A stretch of DNA of 64,000 nucleotides from Gammaproteobacteria bacterium (lineage in GTDB: Bacteria; Pseudomonadota; Gammaproteobacteria; Enterobacterales; Alteromonadaceae): the NCBI GenBank assembly GCA_018826295.1, contig JAHJZX010000001.1, forward strand, positions 94,849-158,848, read 5' to 3'. The position numbers and the translations under genes were made by a program. The notes under the pieces are model-generated. The model ran no database searches. It had not been told where the DNA came from and saw nothing but the letters and a program-made list of their open reading frames with translations. Within the stretch, counting starts at the first letter, position 1. Every line of letters starts with the position of its first letter. Shown in pieces: positions 1 to 10,616 of this stretch.

Positions 1-1527
1 GCTGATGCCTACAACAACTATGGCGCGTTTTTATGTCAGCTGAATCGTTATGATGAAGCTGAGCAGTTATTACTAAAGGCGATTAGCAGAGCCGGTTATA
101 TCCGTGTTGCTGAAAGCTATGAAAACCTGGCGCTGTGTCAGTTGCAGCAAAACCACTTTGTTAAAGCCAGCACTTATTTAGAAAACTCCATAAGCCACAA
201 TGCTACCCGCATCACATCGTTAACTCTGGCCGCAGGTCTAGCCTATGCGATGGGAGATAACCGGTCGGCTAAAGAGCGGCTTGACCGCATCCAGCGTCTG
301 GGGCGGGTGTCTGCGCGTACTGTGTTGTTAAGTTATTTGATAGCCGAGAAAAACGGTGATGTGCAAACCCAACGCAATGCTGAACAACTGTTACTGACGC
401 TGTACACCGAAACACCGGAAACCCGGTTGTTGTTGCAAAATAAAACGCAGGACAGCGAGTTTGAACAGTTACGCGAGCGCTATAAAGACAGCTTGATGGC
501 CAACATTGTCACACCAGACCCTTCTGCGGATAAGTTACCGCTGCCAGCTAAACCGGTAGCTAATCCTAAATTGAAAGTGGTAAAACGAAAAACTGCTGCA
601 GACGATGAACCCGCTGTGACATCTTTTAGCCGGCCGCGGACAGAATTAAGCAATACCGCTAGTGGCATTGCTGGCGCACTGGCGGCTAACACCGCTGCGG
701 CTACAAAAACGCCGCCGTTACCCGTTGAAGCTACAACCACACCACAGACAGCTGAGCCGGAGCCGATGCCGGCAGAGCCTGAGCTGAGCGCAGACGTAGT
801 GGCGACAGCCGAAGAAACCGTGACAACTGAACCTGAAATGGCCGCCGAAACTGAACTCGCTGCGCTTGAGCCGGAACTTACGCCAACTGAGCCTGAAATG
901 GCCGCTGAAACTGAACTCGCCGCGCTTGAGCCGGAACTTACGCCAACTGAGCCTGAAATGGCCGCTGAAACTGAACTCGCTGCGCTTGAGCCGGAACTTG
1001 CGCCGACTGAGCCTGAAGTAGCTGTTGAAACTGAGCTGGCGAACGAGGCTATATCAGAAGAGGCGATGCCAGAAGAGCCGATGCCAGAAGCATCTACGCT
1101 GACTTTGGCGCAGCCAGAGACTGGCGGGAACGATATGGCTTCTGCAGTTGAGCCGGCGTTTCATCTGGTGCAGGCGGCAGAATCGCTGTACGCCATTTCA
1201 GTAAAACATAATATCCGTTTGCAAAAGCTGATGCAGTGGAACCAGCTGACGCCGGAGTCGGTAATTAAAACCGGCCAGAAAATATGGCTGGAGCCGGTAT
1301 CGGCGCAACAGCTTGAAGCTGCCGTCGCCGTCGTAGCCGAGCGGCAGCAGACAGTAAGCACTACCGATGTACATATTGTTGCCAGTGGCGAAACGATGTT
1401 TGGTATTTCATACCGCTACAACATAAAACTGGACAAATTTATGAGCTGGAACGGTTTAACCGAATACAGCACCTTACAGGTAGGTCAAGCAGTTTATGTG
1501 GTTGACCCGGCAAGTGTTACGCAATGA
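1..1527 (+). CDS. pilF: PilF/PilW-type TPR protein fused to two LysM domains (5' end cut by window)
   Basis: The open frame runs from base 1, so the true start lies outside the window; 508 residues are visible. The first ~170 residues are tetratricopeptide repeats of the PilF/PilW type, the outer-membrane lipoprotein that helps PilQ secretin assembly for type IV pili. Its place just before rodZ-ispG-hisS is the usual pilF position. Unlike standard PilF (about 250 residues), a long Pro/Glu/Thr-rich linker follows, including a 20-residue repeat, and then two LysM-like modules (about nt 1159-1300 and 1375-1510, with 'LYAISVKHNIRL' and 'MFGISYRYNIKL') that would bind peptidoglycan glycan. The C-terminal architecture resembles FimV. 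The stop overlaps the rodZ start (ATGA). The family call is firm for the TPR part; a role for the LysM tail in anchoring the pilus machine to the wall is inference. Confidence 0.8.
   Translation, partial: ADAYNNYGAFLCQLNRYDEAEQLLLKAISRAGYIRVAESYENLALCQLQQNHFVKASTYLENSISHNATRITSLTLAAGLAYAMGDNRSAKERLDRIQRLGRVSARTVLLSYLIAEKNGDVQTQRNAEQLLLTLYTETPETRLLLQNKTQDSEFEQLRERYKDSLMANIVTPDPSADKLPLPAKPVANPKLKVVKRKTAADDEPAVTSFSRPRTELSNTASGIAGALAANTAAATKTPPLPVEATTTPQTAEPEPMPAEPELSADVVATAEETVTTEPEMAAETELAALEPELTPTEPEMAAETELAALEPELTPTEPEMAAETELAALEPELAPTEPEVAVETELANEAISEEAMPEEPMPEASTLTLAQPETGGNDMASAVEPAFHLVQAAESLYAISVKHNIRLQKLMQWNQLTPESVIKTGQKIWLEPVSAQQLEAAVAVVAERQQTVSTTDVHIVASGETMFGISYRYNIKLDKFMSWNGLTEYSTLQVGQAVYVVDPASVTQ
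826..1044 (+). repeat. 60-bp in-frame tandem repeat (3 copies plus a partial)
   Basis: Three near-identical 60-bp units (826-885, 886-945, 946-1005) and a diverged partial fourth encode an acidic 20-residue unit of the form TEPEMAAETELAALEPELTP. It is part of the low-complexity linker between the TPR and LysM parts of the preceding gene. Copies differ at only a few positions, suggesting recent expansion and likely strain-to-strain copy-number change. Confidence 0.9.
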
Positions 1528-2369
1528 CAGCTGAAATACCGGCCTTAACTGTAGGGCAGCAACTGCAACAAGCCCGCGAACAGCGCGGTTTAAGCCAGCA
1601 GCAGGTCGCGGTGCAGCTAAACCTTAAACCAGATGTGGTGGTTAAGCTGGAATCAGATCAGCTAGACGGTACCCTCGAGACCTATGCCCGTGGCTATGTG
1701 CGTGCCTACGCCCGGCTGATGAAGTTACCTGAACAAGAACTTTTAGCCGCCTATGGTAAGCACGGCGACAAACATAACACGGCTAAACCGATGCGGACCT
1801 TTTCTAACCGGGCTGCCCATCAGGCCACTGAAAACCGCTTTATGTGGCTGACCTACGCCATCATCGCATTATTGCTGGTATTGCTGTTTATCTGGTGGTG
1901 GCAAAGCGAACGAAATGTTGTGCAACCTGCCGCAACGCCGCAAGCCGAGTTGTCCGCTGCGGTAACCGATAGTGAGTTGCCAGTTGTAGCCCCTTTAGAA
2001 GGTATCGAGACAGAGAATAGCAGCATTGAGCCGACAGCGGACCAGATAGTGTCGATGCTGGCGCAGTTAGCTGAAGAGCCAGTGCAACAGTCCGACAGCG
2101 GGCCGTTAACGACAGAGCCTTTACTGGACGAGCTGGAAATGCGCTTTAGTGCCAATTGTTGGGTCAATGTGGTGGACGCTGCCGGTAATAGGGTGGCCTA
2201 TGGCACCAAGCAAAGCGGTTATGTTATGCAATTGCAGGGCAAAGCACCATTTGAAGTGACATTGGGCAACCCCAGTGTAGTGCAAATTAACTTTAATCAG
2301 CAGGCCGTAGATATGTCGTCGTTTCCCGGTGGCAGAGTGGCAAAGTTTAGTATTCCAGAGTCAGAATAA
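1524..2369 (+). CDS. rodZ: RodZ, cytoskeletal cell-shape protein
   Basis: RodZ links the MreB actin-like filament to the inner membrane and the elongation machinery, fixing rod shape. The 281-residue protein has a cytoplasmic N-terminal helix-turn-helix domain (about residues 10-75, starting '[17 protein letters not shown]'), one membrane helix (about 105-127, rich in Leu/Ile and ending in Trp), a Pro/Glu-rich periplasmic linker and a C-terminal DUF4115 beta domain (about 205-280). The start overlaps the upstream stop by four bases, implying translational coupling. Gene order pilF-rodZ-ispG is conserved in gammaproteobacteria. Confidence 0.95.
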   Translation: MTAEIPALTVGQQLQQAREQRGLSQQQVAVQLNLKPDVVVKLESDQLDGTLETYARGYVRAYARLMKLPEQELLAAYGKHGDKHNTAKPMRTFSNRAAHQATENRFMWLTYAIIALLLVLLFIWWWQSERNVVQPAATPQAELSAAVTDSELPVVAPLEGIETENSSIEPTADQIVSMLAQLAEEPVQQSDSGPLTTEPLLDELEMRFSANCWVNVVDAAGNRVAYGTKQSGYVMQLQGKAPFEVTLGNPSVVQINFNQQAVDMSSFPGGRVAKFSIPESE

Positions 2370-2371
2370 GC

Positions 2372-3475
2372 ATGTTTGCAGAAAATCCGATTAAACGGCG
2401 TGAAAGCACGCAAATTCGTGTTGGTAATGTGCTGATCGGCGGTGATGCACCGATCGCTGTACAATCGATGACTAACACCCGTACCACCGACGTAGCAGCA
2501 ACAGTGGCACAAATACAGGCAATTGCTAAAGCCGGTGCTGATTTAGTCCGTGTTTCGGTACCGACAATGGAAGCCGCTGAGGCTTTTAAACTGATTAAGC
2601 AGCAGTCGCCTATTCCGCTGGTGGCTGATATTCATTTTGATTACCGTATTGCGCTTAAAGTGGCAGAATACGGCGTAGATTGCCTGCGGATAAACCCGGG
2701 TAATATTGGCCGGGAAGACCGTATTCGTGCCGTGGTAGATTGTGCGCGCGATTACAATATTCCTATCCGTATCGGCGTTAACGGTGGCTCACTGGAAGCC
2801 GATATTCAGGAAAAATACCGCGAGCCCACACCAGAAGCGCTGGTCGAGTCGGCTATGCGGCATGTTGAAATTCTGGATCGGTTGAACTTTGATCAGTTTA
2901 AAGTCAGCGTTAAAGCCTCCGATGTGTTTTTGGCAGTGGGTGCTTACCGGTTGCTGGCAAAACAAATTAAGCAGCCGCTGCATTTGGGTATTACCGAAGC
3001 CGGTGGCGCCCGGGCTGGTGCGGTAAAGTCGGCTATTGGTTTAGGCATGTTACTGGCCGAAGGTATCGGCGATACGCTACGTATTTCATTGGCCGCCGAT
3101 CCGGTAGAAGAAGTTAAAGTAGCCTTTGATATTTTAAAGTCACTGCGTATCCGCTCACGCGGTATTAATTTTATTGCCTGCCCCAGTTGTTCGCGGCAGG
3201 AGTTTGATGTGATCAAAACCATGAACCAGCTTGAAGAGCGGCTGGAAGATGTGATTGAGCCTCTAACGGTATCGGTGATTGGCTGCGTGGTAAATGGCCC
3301 GGGCGAAGCTCTGGTGTCAGATTTAGGCGTGGCCGGAGCCAGTAAAAAAAGCGGTTTTTATATTAACGGCCAACGGCAAAAACTGCGGTTGGATAACGAG
3401 CAGGTCGCCGAGCAACTGGAACAACAGGTGCGCGACTATCTGCAGCAAAAAATTGCAGTACGCCAGCTGGATTAA
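2372..3475 (+). CDS. ispG: IspG, 4-hydroxy-3-methylbut-2-enyl diphosphate synthase
   Basis: IspG (GcpE) carries out the penultimate step of the MEP isoprenoid pathway, reducing MEcPP to HMBPP with a [4Fe-4S] cluster. The 367-residue length matches the family. The N-terminal TIM-barrel part includes '[10 protein letters not shown]'; the cluster ligands are in 'CPSCSRQ' and '[10 protein letters not shown]' in the C-terminal third. It starts two bases after the rodZ stop and is co-transcribed with the genes around it. Confidence 0.97.
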   Translation: MFAENPIKRRESTQIRVGNVLIGGDAPIAVQSMTNTRTTDVAATVAQIQAIAKAGADLVRVSVPTMEAAEAFKLIKQQSPIPLVADIHFDYRIALKVAEYGVDCLRINPGNIGREDRIRAVVDCARDYNIPIRIGVNGGSLEADIQEKYREPTPEALVESAMRHVEILDRLNFDQFKVSVKASDVFLAVGAYRLLAKQIKQPLHLGITEAGGARAGAVKSAIGLGMLLAEGIGDTLRISLAADPVEEVKVAFDILKSLRIRSRGINFIACPSCSRQEFDVIKTMNQLEERLEDVIEPLTVSVIGCVVNGPGEALVSDLGVAGASKKSGFYINGQRQKLRLDNEQVAEQLEQQVRDYLQQKIAVRQLD

Positions 3476-3555
3476 ACCAGTACGGGCTTGGTGTTTAGGC
3501 GCCTTGCGCCTATAATCGCCGCTGCTTTTTAACTTAAACCGATGGAAATTTCATT

Positions 3556-4830
3556 TTGTCGAAGCAAATTCAGGCCATTCGCGGCATGAACGATTGCCTG
3601 CCGCAGGATACTCCGGCCTGGCAATACGTAGAGCAGATATTGCGCCAAACGGTTGCCAGCTATGGCTACAGCGAAATTCGTTTTCCGATTGTGGAAATGA
3701 CCGAACTGTTTAAGCGCTCGATCGGTGAAGTCACCGATATTGTCGAAAAAGAAATGTACAGCTTTGCCGATCGCAATGGCGACAGCTTAACGTTGCGCCC
3801 GGAAGGCACCGCCTGTTGTGTGCGGGCCGGCAATGAGCATGGCTTACTGTATAATCAGGAACAACGGCTGTGGTACACCGGGCCAATGTTTCGCCATGAA
3901 CGGCCACAAAAAGGCCGCTACCGGCAGTTTCATCAGTTTGGCCTGGAGGCTTTTGGTATTGCTTCGGCCGATATTGACGCTGAAGTTATCATCCTGAGCA
4001 GCCGGTTGTGGCAACAGTTAGGGTTAACACCCTATGTTAAGCTGGAACTGAACTCTTTAGGCTCAAGCGATGCACGCGCCGCTTATCGCGATGCACTGGT
4101 TGCTTATCTGGAGCAGCATAAAGCACTACTTGATGAAGATAGCCTGCGCCGCATGTATACTAATCCGCTCAGGGTGTTAGATAGCAAAAATCCGGCGCTG
4201 GCCGAAATATTAGCCGCCGCGCCTAAGCTGGCCGATTATCTGGATGACGAGTCGGCGGCACATTTTGCCCGCTTGCAACAGTTGTTAACGCAGGCCGGTG
4301 TTGAGTTTAGTTTAAACCCACGCCTGGTACGCGGGCTGGATTACTATAACAAAACCGTATTTGAGTGGGTTACCACTGAGCTGGGCGCCCAGGGCACCGT
4401 CTGTGCGGGTGGCCGTTATGATGGTTTAGTTGAACAACTGGGTGGTAAAGCCACGCCGGCAGTGGGGTTTGCTTTAGGCCTCGAGCGGCTGGTGCTGTTG
4501 CTGCAAACGCTGAATTTACTGCCAGCCTTACCGGCTGCGGCAGATATTTATCTGATGGCGCTGGGCGAAGCAGCGGAACTTGCCGCCTTGTCTGTTGCCG
4601 AAAGGCTGCGAACTGACTTGCCGCTCAGACGGATTATGGTGCATTGTGGCGGCGGTAATTTAAAGAAGCAGATGAAGCGGGCGGATAAATCCGGCGCCGG
4701 CATTGGCTTAATTTTAGGGGAAGAAGAACTTGCGCGCGGTGAGATCACTGTCAAATGGCTGCGCGCTGACAAACCCCAACAGACAATCTTATTAACTGAA
4801 CTGGCTAACGCACTGGCTGAGCAAGCTTAA
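3556..4830 (+). CDS. hisS: Histidyl-tRNA synthetase
   Basis: Class II aminoacyl-tRNA synthetase charging tRNA-His; 424 residues. It begins '[15 protein letters not shown]', shows motif 2 around '[15 protein letters not shown]' and the histidine-specific signatures '[15 protein letters not shown]' and 'AGGRYDGL', and has the C-terminal anticodon-binding domain. The only fitting start is a TTG at 3556, since the nearby ATG at 3542 is in another frame; a weak GGA lies upstream. It is followed at 30 bp by yfgM, the usual order. Confidence 0.96.
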   Translation: MSKQIQAIRGMNDCLPQDTPAWQYVEQILRQTVASYGYSEIRFPIVEMTELFKRSIGEVTDIVEKEMYSFADRNGDSLTLRPEGTACCVRAGNEHGLLYNQEQRLWYTGPMFRHERPQKGRYRQFHQFGLEAFGIASADIDAEVIILSSRLWQQLGLTPYVKLELNSLGSSDARAAYRDALVAYLEQHKALLDEDSLRRMYTNPLRVLDSKNPALAEILAAAPKLADYLDDESAAHFARLQQLLTQAGVEFSLNPRLVRGLDYYNKTVFEWVTTELGAQGTVCAGGRYDGLVEQLGGKATPAVGFALGLERLVLLLQTLNLLPALPAAADIYLMALGEAAELAALSVAERLRTDLPLRRIMVHCGGGNLKKQMKRADKSGAGIGLILGEEELARGEITVKWLRADKPQQTILLTELANALAEQA

Positions 4831-4860
4831 CAGGCCTGTGCCGCACCTTGGAGTAATGCA

Positions 4861-5493
4861 GTGGAAATTTATAGCAGCGAAGAACAACAGGTAGAAGCAA
4901 TAAAGCGGTTTTGGCACGAGTACGGCAAAGCTATTGTTGGCGGTGTCGTACTGGGTCTGGCAGTGCTTTATGGTTTTCGTTTTTATCAGGCAGAGCAGCG
5001 CGGTAATGCAGAGCAAGCCTCCAGCCGTTTTAGTCAGCTGGTAGAGCAGCGCACTGACAATGCCAGCGAAGACTGGGTAGCCCAGGCGCAGGGTTTTATT
5101 GATGCTGGCAACAAAGACAGTTATGCCGTAATGGCGGCCTTGCTGGCAGCCAAAGATGCCATAGCGTTGCAACAGTTTGATAAGGCCGAAACTCAGTTGA
5201 ACTGGGCACTGGGCCAGATTAAAGAACCGGCACTGGCGGCTGTGGCGCAACTGCGTTTGGCGCGCTTACAGCGTGAGCAGGGTAAATTAGATGCTGCTCT
5301 GACTACGTTAGCTAAGCCAGTACCACAGAGCTTTATTGCGTTACAAGCCGAACTGACCGGCGATGTGCAATTGCAGGCGGGTAAATTGGCAGAGGCGAAA
5401 GCCGCTTATCAACTGGCGCTGAAAAACGCCGGTGAAAACAGCCAATTGTTGCAGGTAAAGCTGGATGACTTAGCACACGTCACAGCAGTATAA
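4861..5493 (+). CDS. yfgM: YfgM family SecYEG-associated periplasmic TPR protein
   Basis: 210 residues with a short cytoplasmic N-terminus, one membrane helix (about residues 20-40) and a periplasmic TPR-like domain. In E. coli YfgM is a membrane-bound partner of the Sec translocon and of PpiD, helping hand over secreted proteins. The start is GTG ('VEIYSSEEQQVEAIKRFW'), the typical N-terminus of the family. It lies between hisS and bamB, as in E. coli. Confidence 0.92.
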   Translation: MEIYSSEEQQVEAIKRFWHEYGKAIVGGVVLGLAVLYGFRFYQAEQRGNAEQASSRFSQLVEQRTDNASEDWVAQAQGFIDAGNKDSYAVMAALLAAKDAIALQQFDKAETQLNWALGQIKEPALAAVAQLRLARLQREQGKLDAALTTLAKPVPQSFIALQAELTGDVQLQAGKLAEAKAAYQLALKNAGENSQLLQVKLDDLAHVTAV

Positions 5494-5497
5494 CGAG

Positions 5498-6685
5498 GTG
5501 AGTGTGAATTTATCAGTAAAACCGCTGTTACTTCTGGCCGCTGTGGCGTTGTCAGCCTGTTCCAGCAAAGAAGAGTTAGTGTTACCGCCGGTAACGAACA
5601 TTATTGCACCCAAGGTAGTGTGGGATCAGGATTTGGGCTCGGGCGTAGCGCATTATGAGTCTAAGCTGACACCGATTATTGTGAACGATACCGTTTATGC
5701 CGCCAGCCGCGAAGGCTTAGTCAGCGCTTACGAGCTGCAAACGGGTAAACGCAAATGGCAATTCGATCTACGTAAACCAGATGGCAGCTCGATGTGGAGT
5801 GGCATCAGTGATGTCTGGTCGGGAGATAACGCGCGGATTTCCGGCGGCCTGAGTTATGGCTACGATAAGCTGTATTTTGGGACTGAAAATGGCGATGTTG
5901 TTGCATTGTCTGCTGCCGGTGAGCTGGTATGGCGGGTTGAAGTAAAAGGTGAAGTGCTGGTAAGCCCTGCAGTAGGTGAAGGCCTGGTTGTCGTGGCAAC
6001 CGGCGCCGGTACTCTGGTGGCATTGCACCCGGATAGTGGCGAACAGCGCTGGCAGTTTGAAAATGAGCAACCTGCATTAACACTGCGCGGTGTCAGTGAA
6101 CCGCTGATCCAGGCTGGTGGTGTGATCTATGGCTCTGGCAGTGGTCATTTAGGCGTGCTGATAGCCGATCGTGGTTATCAGGCCTGGGAAGAAGCTGTTG
6201 CTGTACCCAAAGGAAGCACGGATTTATCGCGTTTAGTTGATGTTGACGCCAAACCTGTAGTACGTGGCGGCACCGTGTACAGCATTGCCTATAATGGCGA
6301 GCTGGTAGCGATGGAGTTACGCAGTGGCCGTCAGCTATGGAAGCGCGATTACGCCAGCTTCCGTAATTTAACCGCCGCCGGCGATATTCTGTATCTGGTT
6401 GATTCTACTGGCCGGATCTACAGCGTAGACAGCCGCAATGGTACTGAGCTTTGGTCGCAGCTGGCGTTAAATAAGCATTATCTGACGGCACCTGTGGTGT
6501 ACAAAGATTATCTGGTAGTAGGAGACAGCGAGGGCAATCTGCACTGGCTAAACCGCAATACCGGTGACTTTGTTGCCCGCCAGAGTATGGACAGTTCCGG
6601 GTTTTATACTGAAGCGGTAACCGACGGTAGCTATTTGCTGGTGCAAAGCCGGAACGGTGAGCTAGTCTTATTACAAACACCCTAA
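5498..6685 (+). CDS. bamB: BamB, outer-membrane assembly lipoprotein
   Basis: BamB is the beta-propeller lipoprotein of the BAM complex that inserts beta-barrel proteins in the outer membrane. The signal peptide ends in the lipobox 'LSAC', with Cys at about residue 21, followed by repeated PQQ-like blades (for example 'ALHPDSGEQRWQFENEQP' and 'AMELRSGRQLWKRDYASF'). Two GTG codons (5498 and 5504) can serve as start; 5504 is better placed behind the GAGGTG ribosome-binding site, which would remove two residues. It is followed by a terminator. Confidence 0.95.
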   Translation: MSVNLSVKPLLLLAAVALSACSSKEELVLPPVTNIIAPKVVWDQDLGSGVAHYESKLTPIIVNDTVYAASREGLVSAYELQTGKRKWQFDLRKPDGSSMWSGISDVWSGDNARISGGLSYGYDKLYFGTENGDVVALSAAGELVWRVEVKGEVLVSPAVGEGLVVVATGAGTLVALHPDSGEQRWQFENEQPALTLRGVSEPLIQAGGVIYGSGSGHLGVLIADRGYQAWEEAVAVPKGSTDLSRLVDVDAKPVVRGGTVYSIAYNGELVAMELRSGRQLWKRDYASFRNLTAAGDILYLVDSTGRIYSVDSRNGTELWSQLALNKHYLTAPVVYKDYLVVGDSEGNLHWLNRNTGDFVARQSMDSSGFYTEAVTDGSYLLVQSRNGELVLLQTP

Positions 6686-6712
6686 GCCTTAAACGCGGGT
6701 GGATGTGTTGTT

Positions 6713-6747
6713 AAACAGGCCAGTACTTGGCCTGTTTTGTTATTTTT
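6713..6747 (+). terminator. Rho-independent terminator after bamB
   Basis: A 10-bp perfect stem (6713-6722 pairs with 6728-6737) with a 5-base loop is followed by a T-rich tract. It closes the pilF-bamB unit and lies immediately before the der ribosome-binding site. Confidence 0.85.
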
Positions 6748-6759
6748 GAGGTGCACCTA

Positions 6760-8238
6760 ATGTTGCCTGTCGTTGCCCTGGTAGGGCGAGCCAATGTCGG
6801 TAAGTCGACACTTTTTAACCGTTTAACCCGCACCCGTGATGCGTTGGTAGCCGATTTTCCCGGCCTGACCCGTGACCGTAAATACGGCTCGGTAAATTAT
6901 GAAGGGCTGGAATTTATTGTAGTGGATACCGGCGGTATCGACGGCAACGAGCAAGGCATTGAAGTGGAAATGGCTGAGCAATCGCTCAAAGCTATTGATG
7001 AAGCCGATGTGGTATTGTTTATGGTGGATGCCCGTGTCGGCGCCACTGTTGGCGATGAAGCCATTGCAGCGCATATCCGCAAGGTAGAAAAGAAAGTTTT
7101 TGTGGTAGCCAATAAAACTGACGGTCTTGATGCTGATACTGCCATTGCTGATTTTTACAGTTTAGGTCTGGGCGAAGTGTATGCCATAGCGGCGGCCCAT
7201 GGCCGTGGCGTGTCAGTGTTGTTAAACCAGGCGCTGGTGCCGCTACTAAGTGAAGAGCAGCAAAAACGGCTGGCTGGCGAGATTGTTGATGACGAAGGCC
7301 CGCAGCTTGAAACGCTGACCGAAGAGCAGGCCGATGCCGAAGCTGCCAGGCTGCGCAGCGAACATATCAAACTGGCGATAGTAGGCCGGCCCAATGTGGG
7401 TAAGTCCACGCTAACTAACCGAATACTGGGTGAAGAGCGGGTAGTGGTATTTGATATGCCGGGTACCACGCGCGACTCTATTTATATTCCAATGCAGCGT
7501 AATGAGCGTGATTACACCCTGATTGATACTGCCGGTGTGCGTCGCCGCGGCAGAATTGACGATATGGTGGAAAAGTTTTCCGTAGTTAAAACGCTGCAAG
7601 CCATTGAAGATGCCAACGTGGTGATCTTAGTGCTGGACGCCCGCTTAGGTATTTCTGATCAGGATTTAAGCATTTTAGGTTTTGTGCTCAATTCCGGCCG
7701 CTCGCTGGTGATAGCGGTAAACAAATGGGATGGCTTAAACGATGGCATTAAAGATGAAGTAAAACGCGAATTAGATCGCCGTTTAGGCTTTATTGACTTT
7801 GCCCGGTTGCACTTTATCTCGGCACTGCACGGTTCAGGCGTGGGCAATTTATTTGAATCGGTAGAAGAAGCCTTTGACAGTGCAACCAAACGCCACAGCA
7901 CGGCGCTGTTAACCCGCATTATGAAAATGGCGCAGGAAGATCACCAGCCGCCGCTGGTGCATGGTCGCCGGGTAAAACTGAAGTACGCTCATGCCGGTGG
8001 TTATAACCCGCCGTTAATTGTTATTCATGGCAACCAGGTGGATGATCTGCCGGACTCTTACAAGCGCTATCTGATGAACTACTTCCGCAAAGCGCTGCAG
8101 ATGATGGGCACGCCAATACGCATCGAATTCCGCGAAGGCGAAAACCCGTTTGCACCAAACAAAAAGAACACTGAAACACCGCTGCAAAAATACAAACGCG
8201 AGCGGTTGATGAAGGCACGTAAAAAGCTGGATCAATAA
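6760..8238 (+). CDS. der: Der (EngA), double-domain ribosome-assembly GTPase
   Basis: Essential GTPase for 50S subunit maturation. Two tandem G domains carry P-loops 'GRANVGKST' and 'GRPNVGKST', followed by a KH-like C-terminal domain and a basic tail. The start is taken at ATG 6760 ('[15 protein letters not shown]'), behind a GAGGTG site; an in-frame upstream start at 6727 would fall inside the terminator hairpin and is rejected. The product is 492 residues, normal for the family. Confidence 0.96.
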   Translation: MLPVVALVGRANVGKSTLFNRLTRTRDALVADFPGLTRDRKYGSVNYEGLEFIVVDTGGIDGNEQGIEVEMAEQSLKAIDEADVVLFMVDARVGATVGDEAIAAHIRKVEKKVFVVANKTDGLDADTAIADFYSLGLGEVYAIAAAHGRGVSVLLNQALVPLLSEEQQKRLAGEIVDDEGPQLETLTEEQADAEAARLRSEHIKLAIVGRPNVGKSTLTNRILGEERVVVFDMPGTTRDSIYIPMQRNERDYTLIDTAGVRRRGRIDDMVEKFSVVKTLQAIEDANVVILVLDARLGISDQDLSILGFVLNSGRSLVIAVNKWDGLNDGIKDEVKRELDRRLGFIDFARLHFISALHGSGVGNLFESVEEAFDSATKRHSTALLTRIMKMAQEDHQPPLVHGRRVKLKYAHAGGYNPPLIVIHGNQVDDLPDSYKRYLMNYFRKALQMMGTPIRIEFREGENPFAPNKKNTETPLQKYKRERLMKARKKLDQ

Positions 8239-8248
8239 GGATACAGGC

Positions 8249-10504
8249 ATGAATTTTCGTTTCCCGGTAATTGTTATCGATGAAGATTTCCGCTCTGAAA
8301 ATATTTCAGGCTCGGGGATCCGTGATCTGGCCGAAGCTATTAGTAGCCATGGTTTTGAAGTGGTCGGTTACACCAGCTATGTCGACTTAAGCGCCTTTGC
8401 CCAGCAGGCCAGCCGGGCGTCGTGTTTTATTTTATCAATAGACGATGAAGAGTTTGGTAGTGGCAGTGCCGAAGAAGTGGCGCTGGCGCTTGGCGAATTG
8501 CGTACTTTTATTAAAGAAGTACGCAAACGCAATGCCGATATTCCTATCTTCTTATACGGGGAAACCCGCACCACACGCCATGTGCCGAATGATGTGCTGC
8601 GTGAGCTACACGGCTTTATTCATATGTTTGAAGACACGCCGGAATTTGTTGCCAAGCACATTATCCGCGAAGCGAAAAAGTACCTGGATGCGTTGGCACC
8701 ACCATTTTTTAACGCGCTGATGGATTACGCCTCCGACGGCTCTTACTCCTGGCACTGTCCGGGCCACTCTGGTGGCGTAGCCTTTTTAAAAAGCCCGGTT
8801 GGCCAGATGTTTCACCAGTTCTTTGGTGAAAACATGCTGCGTGCCGATGTCTGCAATGCAGTAGACGAGTTAGGCCAGCTGCTGGACCACACCGGCCCGG
8901 TTGCACAAAGTGAGCAAAATGCCGCGCGCATCTTCAGCTGCGATCATTTGTTCTTTGTCACTAACGGTACTTCTACCTCGAACAAAATGGTCTGGCACTC
9001 GGTAGTGGCACCCGGCGATATCGTGGTGGTAGACCGTAACTGTCATAAGTCGATACTGCACTCGATCATTATGACCGGCGCTATACCGGTGTTTTTAATG
9101 CCAACCCGTAACCACTACGGCATTATCGGCCCGATCCCGAAAAGTGAGTTTTCACCAGCCGCGATTGCGAAAAAGATAGAAGCCAACCCGTTTGCCCGTA
9201 ATGCAAAAAACAAAAAGCCGCGCATTTTAACCATTACGCAAAGTACCTATGACGGTATTTTGTATAACGTGGAAGAAATTAAGCAGGAACTGGGCTCCAC
9301 TATCGATACGCTGCATTTTGATGAAGCCTGGCTGCCACATGCCAGCTTCCATGATTTCTACAAAAATATGCATGCTATCGGCAAAGACCGGCCGCGTTCT
9401 GAAGACACTCTGGTATTTGCTACCCAGTCGACGCATAAGCTACTGGCGGGTTTATCGCAGGCATCGCAAATTCTGGTGCAAAATGCCGAAAAGCGCAGCC
9501 TGGATACGCACCGCTTTAACGAGTCGTACCTGATGCACAGCTCAACCAGCCCGCAGTATGCCATTATTGCCAGCTGTGACGTCGCGGCGGCGATGATGGA
9601 AGCACCGGGCGGCACGGCACTGGTAGAAGAAAGCTTAATGGAAGCGATCGATTTTCGCCGCGCTATGCGTAAAGTTGACGACGAGTTTGGCGATGACGAC
9701 TGGTGGTTCCGTGTCTGGGGCCCGGACGAATTACCGGAAGAAGGCCTCGGCACACGTGACAACTGGACGCTGCACGCTAAAGACAGTTGGCATGGTTTTG
9801 GCGCTATCGAGTCGGGCTTTAATATTCTCGACCCGATTAAGGCCACTATTATTACGCCGGGTTTAAACCTGCATGGTCAGTTTGATGAGCAAGGCATACC
9901 AGCCGCTATCGTCAGCAAATACCTGGCTGAGCACGGTATCATAATCGAAAAAACCGGTCTGTATTCGTTCTTTATCATGTTTACCATCGGCATTACCAAA
10001 GGCCGCTGGAACTCCATGGTTACCGAGCTGCAGCAGTTTAAAGACGACTACGATCAAAACCTGCCTATGTGGCGTGTACTGCCGGAATTTGCCAAAAAAC
10101 ACCCGCGCTATGAAAAAGTAGGTCTGCGCGATCTGTGTCAGCAAATTCACAATATGTACCGCAAGTTCGACGTGGCCAAGGTGACCACAGAGATGTATCT
10201 GTCGCATATTGAAACCGCGATGACGCCAGCTGATGCCTGGGCCAAAATGGCACACCGCGAAATAGAGCGCGTATCCATCGATGAAATTGAAGGTCGTGTT
10301 ACCGCTATGCTGGTAACGCCGTATCCGCCTGGTATACCGCTAATGGTGCCGGGTGAGCGCTTTAACAAAACCATTATTAACTACCTGCAGTTTACCCGCG
10401 CCTTTAACAGCGCCTTCCCCGGTTTTGAAACCGACGTGCACGGCTTAGTACGTGAACTGGTAGACGGTGAAGTGAAGTACTTTATTGATGTGGTGAAAGA
10501 GTAA
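8249..10504 (+). CDS. PLP-dependent Orn/Lys/Arg decarboxylase (LdcA-like)
   Basis: A 751-residue fold-type I decarboxylase with N-terminal wing domain, large PLP domain and C-terminal domain. The PLP-binding lysine is in 'STHKLLAGLSQAS' (about residue 397); 'CNAVDELGQLLDHTGP' and 'VVVDRNCHKSILHS' are family signatures. Length and sequence are closest in my memory to Pseudomonas LdcA (751 residues) rather than E. coli CadA (715). Lysine or arginine decarboxylation to cadaverine or agmatine is expected; the exact substrate cannot be read from the sequence. It begins 10 bp after der behind an AAGGA site, so the two may be co-transcribed, and it is closed by its own terminator. Confidence 0.85.
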   Translation: MNFRFPVIVIDEDFRSENISGSGIRDLAEAISSHGFEVVGYTSYVDLSAFAQQASRASCFILSIDDEEFGSGSAEEVALALGELRTFIKEVRKRNADIPIFLYGETRTTRHVPNDVLRELHGFIHMFEDTPEFVAKHIIREAKKYLDALAPPFFNALMDYASDGSYSWHCPGHSGGVAFLKSPVGQMFHQFFGENMLRADVCNAVDELGQLLDHTGPVAQSEQNAARIFSCDHLFFVTNGTSTSNKMVWHSVVAPGDIVVVDRNCHKSILHSIIMTGAIPVFLMPTRNHYGIIGPIPKSEFSPAAIAKKIEANPFARNAKNKKPRILTITQSTYDGILYNVEEIKQELGSTIDTLHFDEAWLPHASFHDFYKNMHAIGKDRPRSEDTLVFATQSTHKLLAGLSQASQILVQNAEKRSLDTHRFNESYLMHSSTSPQYAIIASCDVAAAMMEAPGGTALVEESLMEAIDFRRAMRKVDDEFGDDDWWFRVWGPDELPEEGLGTRDNWTLHAKDSWHGFGAIESGFNILDPIKATIITPGLNLHGQFDEQGIPAAIVSKYLAEHGIIIEKTGLYSFFIMFTIGITKGRWNSMVTELQQFKDDYDQNLPMWRVLPEFAKKHPRYEKVGLRDLCQQIHNMYRKFDVAKVTTEMYLSHIETAMTPADAWAKMAHREIERVSIDEIEGRVTAMLVTPYPPGIPLMVPGERFNKTIINYLQFTRAFNSAFPGFETDVHGLVRELVDGEVKYFIDVVKE

Positions 10505-10575
10505 GTGCTGAATGCGTAGTGCTTAGTTTGTCGGGTTGGGTTTTTATTGCCGCAACGACGTTAAGCGTGCTAAAG

Positions 10576-10608
10576 ACCGGGTTGGTGTTATGCCTTCCCG
10601 GTTTTTTT
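10576..10608 (+). terminator. Terminator after the decarboxylase gene
   Basis: Stem ACCGGG/CCCGGT (10576-10581 with 10597-10602) and a run of seven T. It lies between the convergent decarboxylase and fpr genes. Confidence 0.75.
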
Positions 10609-10616
10609 ATGCTTAA

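Noticed and set aside
826..1044. CRISPR-like repeat array
   Set aside because: The 60-bp units are directly adjacent, in frame and coding, with no spacers.
6727..6759. Longer N-terminus for Der
   Set aside because: The extension begins inside the terminator stem and lacks homology; the ATG at 6760 has a good ribosome-binding site.
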